Assembly (NCBI RefSeq): GCF_001513965.1 | Contig: NZ_KQ948034.1 | Coordinates: 102,091-166,090, forward strand | Length of the DNA: 64,000 nucleotides | Source: Streptomyces cellostaticus | GTDB lineage: Bacteria; Actinomycetota; Actinomycetes; Streptomycetales; Streptomycetaceae | Reading direction: 5' to 3' | Shown here: one piece after another, positions 50,107 to 58,770 of the stretch | How positions within the stretch are numbered: the stretch's first letter is position 1 | Layout: each line of letters starts with the position of its first letter | Notes under the pieces: model-generated | What the model saw: the letters and a program-made list of their open reading frames with translations, nothing else | What the model was told of the DNA's origin: nothing | Databases searched by the model: none | Translations under genes and position numbers: made by a program

Positions 50107-50805
50107 TCATGCCCGCGGCATCCGGCCCCGCTGTGAGGGGCCGAGAGCGGGGGGCGTCTGGTCGTCCCCGGACGGGCCGATGTCGCCGTCCTTCCACTCG
50201 GGGTCGTAGGCACAGGGCACGGAGGCGCCGCCGATGAAGTAATCCCGGTCCGGGAACCAGGTGAAGGACATCCGCTCGTCCCCGTCGTCCCGCTGGACGT
50301 ACAGGTCCCAGTCCTTGCCCTTTCCGCCCTCTCGGTAGGACGTGACCGTCCAGCCGTTGTCCTTCAGGTGCTGCTGCAGTCGGCGCAGGCCGGGGACGGC
50401 CCGGCTCGCGGGCACGTGGTCCAGCGCCCAGCTGTGGCTCATGCGGTAGGCGCCGTCGACGGTCTTGTCGTCCATCCCGAGCAGGCCCCCGTCGTAACAG
50501 TAGCCGGAGCTGAACGTGTTCTCCGTGCTGACGCCGACGCGCTCGACTCCTGGTTCCACCGTGCGCTTGAACCCCAAGACGTCGTACGCCTCCTGGGAGC
50601 TCTGGAAGGCGCGGCTCGCCATGTCCTCGGGTGCGACGCGGGGAAAGTCCGTCGACCCCGCTGAGCCGTACGCGAGCAGGACGACGAGAACGAGTACGAC
50701 TCCGACGAGTGCGGCACAACCGCATCCGAGCGCCCCGAGGACGCCGGAGGGGCTCTTGGATGCGGCCGGGGTCGTGGTGTCGGTCGGTGCGGTCTCCTCG
50801 GGCAT
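50107..50805 (-). CDS. Membrane-anchored protein, unknown
   Basis: The 232-residue protein has a short cytoplasmic Thr/Pro-rich start, one TM helix (CGCAALVGVVLVLVVLLAYG) and a soluble C-terminal domain with YCYDGGLLG, WTVTSYREGGKGKDWDLYV and CAYDPEW. Cys pairs suggest an extracytoplasmic disulfide. No family is recognised. ATG start. Confidence 0.7.
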   Translation of the reverse strand: MPEETAPTDTTTPAASKSPSGVLGALGCGCAALVGVVLVLVVLLAYGSAGSTDFPRVAPEDMASRAFQSSQEAYDVLGFKRTVEPGVERVGVSTENTFSSGYCYDGGLLGMDDKTVDGAYRMSHSWALDHVPASRAVPGLRRLQQHLKDNGWTVTSYREGGKGKDWDLYVQRDDGDERMSFTWFPDRDYFIGGASVPCAYDPEWKDGDIGPSGDDQTPPALGPSQRGRMPRA

Positions 50806-50942
50806 ACGGGGACGGTAGGTCGGCGGGGAGGCTCGGCGGATGGGTACGGTTACCCGGCAAGGAGTGGGTATGCGTACTCAATTGACCTGCGCTCCGGCGA
50901 GTCAGGCGAGTTCGACCACTTTCTGGAGAGGAAGGCCGAGGG

Positions 50943-51419
50943 TTGCTCCCACCAGCTCGAGGAAAGCTGAGCGTCGTAACGACGGCAGTGGCGCTGGCTG
51001 CCGTGGCGGCGCTCGTCGGCGGTTGCAGCAGCACGCACGGCGAGGCCCGGCCCGCCCCACACACGTCATCGCCCAGTTCCGGATCGACGGAGCATGCTCC
51101 TCGGGAATCCGTCACCAAAGCCCCGGTCCTGCCGGAGGGGGAAGTCGTCGCGCAGGCGGTGAACGCCACCGGCAACCGGGAATTGGACATCAGAGGAGGG
51201 CTCAAGCGCGGCGCGCTGACCGTCGACGTGAACTGCCAGGGCAAGGGACAGCTGACCGTCATGGTCAAACCGGTCGGGCTGAACTTTTCACTCAAATGCG
51301 TGGACGGAAAAGTCACCAGCACGTCCAACCAACTGGAACTGAAGCGCACTCGCGAGCACGGCACGGTGAGCGTGACTGCACCATCCCGTGTGCGATGGGC
51401 ACTGACCGTCGGACGGTGA
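50943..51419 (+). CDS. Small lipoprotein, unknown
   Basis: The 158-residue protein starts at TTG with GAGGAAGG nearby. It has a hydrophobic signal and lipobox LVGGC (Cys about 28), then a Ser/Thr/Pro linker and a beta-rich domain (ELDIRGGLKRGALTVDVNCQ; VMVKPVGLNFSLKC). Two Cys may form a disulfide. Function unknown. Confidence 0.72.
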   Translation: MLPPARGKLSVVTTAVALAAVAALVGGCSSTHGEARPAPHTSSPSSGSTEHAPRESVTKAPVLPEGEVVAQAVNATGNRELDIRGGLKRGALTVDVNCQGKGQLTVMVKPVGLNFSLKCVDGKVTSTSNQLELKRTREHGTVSVTAPSRVRWALTVGR

Positions 51420-51462
51420 ATTCACCCGCCTGGGAGCCTCGCCCAGAAGGGCTCAGAAGGTC

Positions 51463-52242
51463 TCAGAAGGTCGTCGTCATCCCGCCGTCCACGGCGATCG
51501 TCTGCCCGGTGATGAAAGACGCCGCATCGCTCGCCAGGAACACCACGATCCCCGCGAGCTCGCCCGGCCGGCCCCAGCGCCCCAGTGCCGTACGTGTCCG
51601 CAGCCACCGCTCCCCCTCGGGGTCGTCCGCCGGCTCCGCGTTGTCGTCGGTCGCGAACGTGCCCGGTGCCACCGAGTTGACCGTCGTACCGCTCGGGCCC
51701 AGGTCGGCGGCGAGCGCCCGGGTCAGGCCGTCCAGGCCCGCCTTCGCCGTCGCGTAGGCGACATCGCCCGTGCGGCCCAGCCGGCCGACGGCCGAGCAGA
51801 CGTTGATGATGCGGCCCGGGGTGCCGCGCGCGGCCAGCCGCCGGGCCACGGTCTGGCTCAGCGCGTACGCCGAGGTCAGGTGGACGTCGAGCATCGCGGC
51901 GAGTTCGTCCGGGGTCATCTCGTGCAGGCCCCGCCGGTCGCGGTGCCCCACGTGGTTGACGAGGACATCGATGTCTCCGAGCGCCTGCAGCGCTTCCTCG
52001 GCGGCCTCCCGGTCGGTGATGTCGAACGCGGCACCCAGGACGTCGTAGCCCTCGTCCCGCAGCCGCGCGACGACCGCGTCCAGCGTGGCGGGGTCCCGGC
52101 CGTTGAGGACGACCCGTGCCCCGGCCGCGGCCAGGCCCTGCGCCATCTCCAGTCCGAGTCCGCGCACGGAGCCTGTCACCAGGGCCGTGCGGCCGTTGAG
52201 CCGGAAGTTCACCGGGCCGGTGCCGCCCATCCCTGCCGCCAT
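51463..52242 (-). CDS. SDR family oxidoreductase, gluconate-dehydrogenase-like
   Basis: The 259-residue short-chain dehydrogenase has NAD(P)-binding TGSVRGLG, the NAG motif replaced by NHVG, Ser in VCSAVGRLG and YATAK. The C-terminal GQTIAVDGGMTTTF is typical of gluconate/ketoacyl-type SDRs. Variants at the NNAG motif suggest a distinct substrate. ATG start. Confidence 0.88.
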   Translation of the reverse strand: MAAGMGGTGPVNFRLNGRTALVTGSVRGLGLEMAQGLAAAGARVVLNGRDPATLDAVVARLRDEGYDVLGAAFDITDREAAEEALQALGDIDVLVNHVGHRDRRGLHEMTPDELAAMLDVHLTSAYALSQTVARRLAARGTPGRIINVCSAVGRLGRTGDVAYATAKAGLDGLTRALAADLGPSGTTVNSVAPGTFATDDNAEPADDPEGERWLRTRTALGRWGRPGELAGIVVFLASDAASFITGQTIAVDGGMTTTF

Positions 52243-52376
52243 CCGTCAGTCCTGGAGTCAGTTCTGGAATCCGTCCACGTCACCGTATCCGGTCGTATCG
52301 CGACGCACTGAACCTTCGGGCACTTCCGTCCGTATCACTCATATACGGCATCTCGCCCAGAAGGGGATGAGCCCGC

Positions 52377-52811
52377 ATGATCATGTCGGCATATAGGGCG
52401 CGTACGACACTCGGTGCGACGGCGGTGGCCTTCTCCGCCGCTCTCGTGCTGGCCGGCTGCTCCGGCGGAAGCGGGGGCGGTGGCGGTCAGGCGAGCGGCT
52501 CGGCGACGTCCGGCACGCCCAAGGCAGGCTCGGGGACCCGGGTGACGGTCACCGAGACCGAGTACACGCTGAAACTGTCCCGGTCGTCCTTCACACCAGG
52601 CACCTACACCTTCGTCTCCGACAACCACGGCAGGATCACGCACGCCCTGTCGATCGACGGGCCCGGCGTCGAGGACGCGAGGACCAAGGACGTCCAGAGC
52701 GGCCAGGAGGCGACCGTGACGGTCACTCTCAAGAAGGGCACGTACGACGTGTACTGCCCGATCGACGGACACAAGCAGCTCGGGATGGATCAGCACATCA
52801 CGGTCGGCTGA
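52377..52811 (+). CDS. Cupredoxin-domain lipoprotein
   Basis: The 144-residue lipoprotein has lipobox VLAGC (Cys28), a Gly/Ser linker and a plastocyanin-like domain. The type-1 copper ligands His (ITHALSID), Cys, His and Met (VYCPIDGHKQLGM) are all in place. It is probably an electron carrier or copper buffer on the outer face. A second ATG two codons later is possible. Confidence 0.9.
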   Translation: MIMSAYRARTTLGATAVAFSAALVLAGCSGGSGGGGGQASGSATSGTPKAGSGTRVTVTETEYTLKLSRSSFTPGTYTFVSDNHGRITHALSIDGPGVEDARTKDVQSGQEATVTVTLKKGTYDVYCPIDGHKQLGMDQHITVG

Positions 52812-52833
52812 GCATGCCGGCCGAGCATGGGGA

Positions 52834-53760
52834 TTACGACAGCTCCGCCGCCGCGAGCCGCCACTCCACTCCCGTCAGCTCCTCCGACAGCGTCCACAGC
52901 CTCCGTGCCGCCTCCGGATCGCTCGCCGCCGCGCTGCGGCCGACCAGCGTCGGGGCGCCCCGCATCTCCCCCAGCCCGTCGGGGCCGACGTAGGACGCCC
53001 CGGGCAGGTCCTGGGTGGCCGCGTAGAGGGTCGGGAGGGCGCCGGCCTTGTCGTCCTGGGCGAGGAACCTGTTGCCGAACACCATGCCCGCCCGCGCGAG
53101 GGGGCTCGCGGCGTGGCTCTGCAGGTTGGTGGCCGCGTAGCCGGGGTGGGCCGCCAGGGCGCGCACGGACGAGCCGGCCTCGGCCAGGCGGCGCTGGAGT
53201 TCCAGGGTGAAGAGCAGGTTGGCCAGCTTGGACTGGGCGTACGCCCGCACCGGGCTGTAGTTCGAGGTGAGGTTGACGTCCTCGAAGTGCATCACCTTGT
53301 CGCCCATGCGGTGGGCGCCGGAGGACACCGTCACCACCCGGTCCGTGACGTACGGCAGCAGCAGGTTCGTCAGGGCGAAGTGCCCGAGGTGGTTCGTGCC
53401 GAACTGCATCTCGAAGCCCTGCTTCGTCCGCTGCTCCGGCAGCATCATCACGCCCGCGTTGTTGATCAGCAGGTCCAGCGGGCGGTCCCAGGAGGCGGCG
53501 AACTCCCGTACCGAGTCCAGGTCCGCCAGGTCCAGGCGGCGCACCTCGGTGCTGCCGCTCACCCTCGCCGCCGCGGCGCCGCCGCGCGTGAGGTCCCGTA
53601 CGGCGAACACCACATGCGCCCCGGACCGGGCCAGCGCCTCGGCGGCCGCGAAGCCGATGCCGCTGTTGGCGCCGGTGATCACGGCCGTACGGCCGGTCAG
53701 GTCGGGAAGGTGGGTCGCGTTCCATTTGCGCACCGTGCGCGCTTTGGTCGTATCAGCCAT
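52834..53760 (-). CDS. SDR family oxidoreductase, retinol-dehydrogenase-like
   Basis: The 308-residue SDR has TGANSGIG, NNAG, Ser in VTVSSGAHRM and YAQSK, all in standard order. Family members reduce lipid-like ketones or aldehydes. It starts at ATG (MADTTKARTV). It is divergent from a TetR gene, with repeated sequence in the shared promoter, so the regulator probably controls it. Confidence 0.92.
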   Translation of the reverse strand: MADTTKARTVRKWNATHLPDLTGRTAVITGANSGIGFAAAEALARSGAHVVFAVRDLTRGGAAAARVSGSTEVRRLDLADLDSVREFAASWDRPLDLLINNAGVMMLPEQRTKQGFEMQFGTNHLGHFALTNLLLPYVTDRVVTVSSGAHRMGDKVMHFEDVNLTSNYSPVRAYAQSKLANLLFTLELQRRLAEAGSSVRALAAHPGYAATNLQSHAASPLARAGMVFGNRFLAQDDKAGALPTLYAATQDLPGASYVGPDGLGEMRGAPTLVGRSAAASDPEAARRLWTLSEELTGVEWRLAAAELS

Positions 53761-53781
53761 GCCACCCAATGTAGGCGTCGC

Positions 53782-53856
53782 CAACAATGCTGTCAATGAC
53801 AACAATGGTGGCGCCGACAACAATGGTGACAGCGACAACTATATTGACGATGTCAA
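53782..53856. promoter_or_regulatory. CAACAATG iterons and palindromes between SDR and TetR genes
   Basis: CAACAATG occurs at 53782, 53801 and 53819; the last two belong to 13-bp GACAACAATGGTG repeats spaced by 18 bp. TGTCAATGACA (53791-53801) and TTGACGATGTCAA (53844-53856) are palindromes. This AT-richer patch is the only space between divergent genes and is the likely TetR operator. Confidence 0.55.
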
Positions 53857-53877
53857 CATCGGGATACGATGGTGCGC

Positions 53878-54492
53878 ATGTCCCGCATGTCCCCGTCATC
53901 CACGAGTCGCCCCTACCACCACGGAGACCTGCGCTCGGCCCTGCTCAAGAGCGCCGAACGCACCCTGCGTGACAAGGGCGCCGGCGCGCTCTCGCTGCGC
54001 GAGCTGGCCCGTGACATCGGCGTGAGCCATGCCGCTCCCGGCCGCCACTTCAAGGACAAGCAGGCCCTGCTCGACGCCCTCGCGCTGGACGGGTACGAGC
54101 GCCTGAATCAGGCCCTGGACACCGCTTCCGGGCACCCCGGCCGCACCCTCGAGGAGCGGATGACGGCGCTCGCGCGGGCCTACCTCGGCTTCGCCGTCGA
54201 GAACCCGGAACTCCTGGAGCTGATGTTCGCGCGCAAGCACCACCCCGACAGCTCCGCGCAGCTCGCGTCGGCCGTCGACCGCTCCCTGAACTCCTTCACC
54301 GGGATGATCGCGGACGCCCAGGAGCGGGGCGAGATCGTCCCGGGCGATCCCGAGCGCATCACGATGGTCGCCGCCGCGAGCCTGCACGGCCTCGCCGCCC
54401 TCATCGCCAGCTGCGCCCTGGAGGCGGAGGAGGCCCTGGCCGGCCTGGACGCACACGTCCACCTGCTGCTGCACGGACTCCGGCCGCGCTGA
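53878..54492 (+). CDS. TetR family regulator of the adjacent SDR gene
   Basis: The 204-residue regulator has the helix-turn-helix LRELARDIGVSHAAPGRHFK near residues 40-65, and a TetR_C-like domain. TACGAT seven bases before the chosen ATG may be a -10, giving a leaderless mRNA; in-frame ATGs lie at 53869 and 53887. It is divergent from the SDR gene, so it probably represses that gene in response to the SDR substrate. Confidence 0.87.
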   Translation: MSRMSPSSTSRPYHHGDLRSALLKSAERTLRDKGAGALSLRELARDIGVSHAAPGRHFKDKQALLDALALDGYERLNQALDTASGHPGRTLEERMTALARAYLGFAVENPELLELMFARKHHPDSSAQLASAVDRSLNSFTGMIADAQERGEIVPGDPERITMVAAASLHGLAALIASCALEAEEALAGLDAHVHLLLHGLRPR

Positions 54493-54781
54493 CACCGGAC
54501 GGCGCCCGCCGCGCCGCGGCACCTTCTCCGCGCGTAGAAGCAACCTGTGCCTGGCCTGTGCCGCAGGTCAAGCACACACCAGCACAGTCCCATCCCACCG
54601 TCATCGACCAGTAAGCCCCCAGCCCCCTTCGGTATGGCGGGGGTCAGAACTCCGGAACCCCGCTTGTTTGTCGCGTACTCAACAAGCGATCGTCATCGCG
54701 GGCCGCCGCCCCCACCGGCAACCACACCGGTGGTCCCCCACCCGCAGGCCTCTGTCAACCCCACTCACAGGAGGCTGTACG

Positions 54782-56143
54782 TTGCGTACGCCCACCCCCA
54801 CCACCCCCCACATACGCGGCAGACGCCGCCGCATCGGCTCCGCCGTCGCGGCCACCGCGGCACTGGTCTTCGCCGGACTCGGCACCGCCGCCCACGCGAA
54901 CGCGGCCACCCCCACGGCCCACAAGGTGAGCGCCAAGGCCATCGCCACCCAGGTCGCCAAGGCCCATGTGCAGTACGAGAAGGCTTGTGGCGCGACCCCG
55001 AAGAAGGGTTACGCCGCCTGCCACGCCCTGCGCGTCACCGGCGGCACCACCGCCTTCATGGAGAAGCAGGCCGCGCTGAAGGGCATCGCCCCGAAGACCG
55101 TCAAGCCGAACGCCGCCTCGGACACCCCGACCGGCTACGGCCCCAGCGACATCCAGTCGGCGTACGGCCTGACCGACGCCGCCTCCTCCAACGGCTCCGG
55201 CGAGACCGTCGCCATCGTGGACGCCTACGACGACCCGAACGCCGAGGCGGACCTGGCCACGTACCGCTCGCAGTACGGCCTGCCGGACTGCACCACCGAC
55301 AACGGCTGCTTCACGAAGGTCAGCCAGACCGGTTCGACCACCTCCCTCCCCTCCGCCGACAGCGGCTGGGCCGGCGAGATCTCGCTCGACCTCGACGTGG
55401 TCAGCGCGACCTGCCCGAACTGCAACATCCTCCTGGTCGAGGCGAAGTCGGCGAGCGACGCCAACCTGGGCACGGCGGTGAACGAAGCCGTCAAGCTGGG
55501 CGCCAAGTTCGTCTCCAACAGCTACGGCGGCGCGGAGTCCTCCTCCGACACCACGTACGACACCTCGTACTACAAGCACCCGGGCGTCGCCATCACCGCG
55601 AGCGCGGGCGACGAGGGCTACGGCGCCGAGTACCCGGCCGCCTCGAAGTACGTGACCGCGGTCGGCGGCACCAAGCTGTCCACGTCCTCCAACAGCCGCG
55701 GCTGGACCGAGAGCGTCTGGAACACCAGCAGCACCGAGGGCACCGGCTCCGGCTGCTCCTCGTACGACGCGAAGCCCTCCTGGCAGACCGACACCGGCTG
55801 CTCGAAGCGCACCATCGCCGACGTCTCGGCCGTGGCCGACCCGGCCACCGGCGTCTCCGTCTACGACTCCTACAGCTCCGACGGCACCGGCTGGAACACC
55901 TACGGCGGCACCAGCGCCTCTTCCCCGCTCATCGCGTCCGTGTACGCCCTCGCCGGAACCCCGGGCAGCAGCGACTACCCGGCGCAGTACCCGTACAACG
56001 CGGCCGGCACGTCCGCCCTCAACGACGTGACCAGCGGCAGCAACGGCTCCTGCACCACCAGCTACCTCTGCACCGCGAAGTCGGGCTACGACGGCCCGAC
56101 CGGCTGGGGCACCCCCGAGGGCCTGGACGCCTTCACCGGCTGA
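54782..56143 (+). CDS. Secreted sedolisin-family (S53) acid protease
   Basis: The 453-residue protein has a TTG start with AGGAGG seven bases upstream, an Arg-rich signal peptide and a pro-region. The catalytic residues are Glu and Asp in WAGEISLDLD (about 199 and 203), Asp in SAGDEG (about 276) and Ser in GGTSASSP (about 378), the Ser-Glu-Asp set of S53. Cys-rich loops suggest disulfides. It is followed by a hairpin terminator. Confidence 0.9.
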   Translation: MRTPTPTTPHIRGRRRRIGSAVAATAALVFAGLGTAAHANAATPTAHKVSAKAIATQVAKAHVQYEKACGATPKKGYAACHALRVTGGTTAFMEKQAALKGIAPKTVKPNAASDTPTGYGPSDIQSAYGLTDAASSNGSGETVAIVDAYDDPNAEADLATYRSQYGLPDCTTDNGCFTKVSQTGSTTSLPSADSGWAGEISLDLDVVSATCPNCNILLVEAKSASDANLGTAVNEAVKLGAKFVSNSYGGAESSSDTTYDTSYYKHPGVAITASAGDEGYGAEYPAASKYVTAVGGTKLSTSSNSRGWTESVWNTSSTEGTGSGCSSYDAKPSWQTDTGCSKRTIADVSAVADPATGVSVYDSYSSDGTGWNTYGGTSASSPLIASVYALAGTPGSSDYPAQYPYNAAGTSALNDVTSGSNGSCTTSYLCTAKSGYDGPTGWGTPEGLDAFTG

Positions 56144-56232
56144 TCCCGGGAGATGCACGACCACCCCGTCGGGTCACGGGGAGCCGCCATCTGAGGGGGA
56201 CGTGGGGTCCCTTCGGCGGCACGGAAAGGAAG

Positions 56233-56264
56233 ACGGGCCACGGCATCCGGCCGCGGCCCGTTTT
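56233..56264 (+). terminator. Terminator of the sedolisin gene
   Basis: ACGGGCCACGG (56233-56243) pairs with CCGCGGCCCGT (56251-56261) with one mismatch, followed by TTTT. Confidence 0.75.
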
Positions 56265-56324
56265 CCCTGCACTGCCCTTCATCGGGCAACTGCTGGGAAA
56301 GACACGATCCCGCAAGGCCACTGA

Positions 56325-56415
56325 CGGGGACGACTCCAAGAACGTCCAGGGCCCCCGCCTCGGCCTCGCGCCGGAGGCCTGGGCCGCTTTCGTCACCTAC
56401 GCATCCGAGGGCTGA
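56325..56415 (+). pseudogene. Remnant of a DUF397 gene
   Basis: The frame ends DSKNVQGPRLGLAPEAWAAF followed by VTYASEG and a stop. This is the C-terminal half of a DUF397 protein (DSK..GP.L...AWAAFV). The conserved N-terminal WRKSSYS part is absent. It overlaps the 3' end of the convergent TetR gene, pointing to rearrangement here. Confidence 0.65.
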
Positions 56416-57077
56416 TCAGGGCAGGTTGACGCCTCCTGTTCCTGGCGCTCGCCATGCTCGTCGTCGCATTCCGGCGCCGGATCCAGCAGGACCTGGATGC
56501 CCGCCCGCAGATACCGCTCCAGCGTGGCGTCCGGCGCTGAGACAAGGGCGGGGGGACGGATCTCCGTGCGCATCAGGCTGGTGCCGAGCATCCAGGCCGC
56601 CAGGAGTTCCGCGCGCAGGTCGGCGTCAGGGCCGCCGAGGCGGGCGGCCAGGCGCTCGGAGAACACCTCCGTGAAATCCGCGCGCAACCGCCCCACCGCC
56701 TCGTCGCGGCCGGAGGACCGCAGCACGGACAGCACCGGGTGCGGGAAGTCGCCTTCCGTGGGCGCCCCCAGAAGCAGATCGCAGATCCAGTCGGGGATCG
56801 CCTCGACCGGCTCCTGCAGCAGCGGTTCAAACATCTTGCCGGTGCACGCCACGTCGTTGAACAGCGCTTCCTTCGAGCCGAAGTAGCGGTAGACGAGGGC
56901 GGCATCCACACCCACGTCGCCCGCTATGTCGCGCACGCTGGTGCCCTCGTAGCCGTACTTGCCGAAGCGGAAGGCCGCAGCGACCCTGAGCGCGGTGCGC
57001 GTGGCCGAGGCCGAGCGCCTGCGGGCGGGCCGGCAGGCCGCTTCCTTGGATGCCTCGCCGTCCTGCGTTCCCGTCAC
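56397..57077 (-). CDS. TetR family regulator of the glycosyltransferase cassette
   Basis: The 226-residue regulator has the helix-turn-helix VRDIAGDVGVDAALVYRYFG near residues 50-70 and a TetR_C-type ligand domain. The GTG start has GGAGG nine bases upstream. It is divergent from the UDP-sugar dehydrogenase operon, and two identical inverted 16-bp sites lie between them, so it probably represses the cassette until a ligand binds. Confidence 0.9.
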   Translation of the reverse strand: MTGTQDGEASKEAACRPARRRSASATRTALRVAAAFRFGKYGYEGTSVRDIAGDVGVDAALVYRYFGSKEALFNDVACTGKMFEPLLQEPVEAIPDWICDLLLGAPTEGDFPHPVLSVLRSSGRDEAVGRLRADFTEVFSERLAARLGGPDADLRAELLAAWMLGTSLMRTEIRPPALVSAPDATLERYLRAGIQVLLDPAPECDDEHGERQEQEASTCPDQPSDA

Positions 57078-57163
57078 GTCACCGTACCTCCGTCGTCCTC
57101 GGCCCTCGCAGCCCTCCGCCCATATTCGAGTCTGCGGCGGCTGTCTCAAAGTCACCGAACGAT

Positions 57164-57179
57164 GTCATCAATCGTTGAC
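57164..57179. promoter_or_regulatory. TetR operator 1 of the glycosyltransferase cassette
   Basis: GTCATCAATCGTTGAC is an exact reverse complement of the site at 57213. It covers a TTGACT -35 (57175-57180) followed 18 bp later by CATACC. Confidence 0.7.
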
Positions 57180-57212
57180 TTCTGTTCGCGCCGCATGCCA
57201 TACCTGAGCCAG

Positions 57213-57228
57213 GTCAACGATTGATGAC
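57213..57228. promoter_or_regulatory. TetR operator 2 of the glycosyltransferase cassette
   Basis: GTCAACGATTGATGAC is the exact reverse complement of operator 1, centred 49 bp away. It lies just downstream of the candidate -10, where a bound repressor blocks transcription. Confidence 0.7.
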
Positions 57229-57301
57229 TTGAGTGATGGCTCAAGTGCTCGCCGTGTCGAGGCCGCGCGAGCAACCCCCCGACCGGAAGAGGTGATCTTC
57301 T

Positions 57302-58624
57302 GTGCCTGCTTTACGCGTCACCGTGATCGGAACCGGTTACGTCGGACTGACCACCGGTGCCTGCCTGGCCTCCCTGGGCCACTTCGTGGTGTGCGCGGAC
57401 GCCGACCCGCACAAGGTCGAGCGGCTGCGCGAGGCCCGGGTGGACATCCTGGAACCCGGCCTGCCCGAGACCGTCCGGGACGCCCTGGACGCGGACCGGC
57501 TGGACTTCACCGGCGACACCGCAGCCGCCGTCACCGAGGCCGACGTGGTGTTCCTGTGCCTGCCCACACCCATGGGCGCGGGCGGCGCGGCCGATCTCGC
57601 CGCCGTGGAGGCCGTCGCCGGGCAGATCCGCGAGGTGCTGCCGCCCGGCTGCGTCGTCGTCAACAAGTCGACCGTTCCGGTCGGCACCTGCGAGCGCGTC
57701 GCCGCGCTCCTCGGCCGGGCGGACGTGGCCGTGGTGAGCAACCCCGAGTTCCTGCGCGAGGGCCGCGCCGTCCACGACTTCCTGCACCCCGACCGCATCG
57801 TGATCGGCGCCGCCGACCGGGACGCCGCCCGGCGCGTGGCCGGCCTGTACGCCGAACTGGACGCGCCGCTGGTGCTGACCGATCCCGCCAGCGCCGAACT
57901 GACCAAGTACGCGGCGAACTTCTTCCTCGCGATGAAGCTGTCCTTCGCCAACAACCTCGCCACCGTCTGCGAGCGCTTCGGCGCCGACATCGCCGATGTC
58001 GCCGAGGGCATCGGGCGCGATCCGCGCATCGGCTCCGCGTTCCTGCGGCCCGGGCCCGGCTGGGGCGGCTCCTGCCTGCCCAAGGACACCCACGCCCTGC
58101 TGACCGCGTGCGACCGGGCCGGGGTCGACTTCCCGCTGCTGCGCGCCACCATCGAGACCAACGTCACCCATCAGCGGCGGCTCGTCGAGCAGGTCGCCGC
58201 CGCCTGCGGGCGCGGCGAGGACGGCTCGCTGCACGGCGTACGGCTCGCCCTGTACGGCCTGACCTTCAAGGCCGGCACCTCCGACCTGCGCGACTCGCCC
58301 GCGCTCGCCGTCGCGCGGCTGCTGCGCGAGCGGGGCGCCGAACTCACCGCGTACGACCCGGCGTTGCGCGAGCGGCGGCCCGACCTGAGCGATCTGGTCA
58401 CCCTCGTGGACGACCCGGTGCGGGCCGCAGAGGGGGTCGCGGCCTGCGTGGTCCTCACCGAGTGGCCGGAGCTGCGCGACCTGGACTGGGCGGCGATCGC
58501 CGCGCGCATGGCCGGCCACGAGGTCCACGACTTCCGCAACCTGCTGGACGCGGACCGGCTCGCGCGGGCCGGGCTGATCTGGCAGGGCATCGGACGCGCG
58601 GCGGCGCCGACGCGGGTGGCGTGA
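57302..58624 (+). CDS. UDP-glucose/GDP-mannose 6-dehydrogenase family protein
   Basis: The 440-residue enzyme has NAD-binding GTGYVGLTTG, STVPVGT, NPEFLREG and the catalytic Cys in GGSCLPKDTHAL (about 258). UDP-glucose dehydrogenase activity, giving UDP-glucuronate, is likely. Codon 4 is TTA (57311-57313), rare in Streptomyces and dependent on the bldA tRNA. GTG start with GAGG 10 bases upstream. It is the first gene of a three-gene cassette with a glycosyltransferase and an exporter. Confidence 0.92.
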   Translation: MPALRVTVIGTGYVGLTTGACLASLGHFVVCADADPHKVERLREARVDILEPGLPETVRDALDADRLDFTGDTAAAVTEADVVFLCLPTPMGAGGAADLAAVEAVAGQIREVLPPGCVVVNKSTVPVGTCERVAALLGRADVAVVSNPEFLREGRAVHDFLHPDRIVIGAADRDAARRVAGLYAELDAPLVLTDPASAELTKYAANFFLAMKLSFANNLATVCERFGADIADVAEGIGRDPRIGSAFLRPGPGWGGSCLPKDTHALLTACDRAGVDFPLLRATIETNVTHQRRLVEQVAAACGRGEDGSLHGVRLALYGLTFKAGTSDLRDSPALAVARLLRERGAELTAYDPALRERRPDLSDLVTLVDDPVRAAEGVAACVVLTEWPELRDLDWAAIAARMAGHEVHDFRNLLDADRLARAGLIWQGIGRAAAPTRVA

Positions 58625-58770
58625 ACCGTACGCGGGACGGCCGACGCCATGCCTCCGGCGGCCGCTTCGGTCGTACATCCCGCTTCCCCCCGTCGTACGC
58701 GTCGACCTGACGCCCCCTCTCCTCCTCCTCGTTCCCACCGCCGAAGAGTCCCCCGAGAGAAAGGCTCACC

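Noticed and set aside
49891..50136. Possible small gene of 81 residues between the trypsin-like protease and the unknown membrane protein.
   Set aside because: It begins inside the signal-peptide region of the protease on the opposite strand, has no ribosome site and shows no recognisable pattern.
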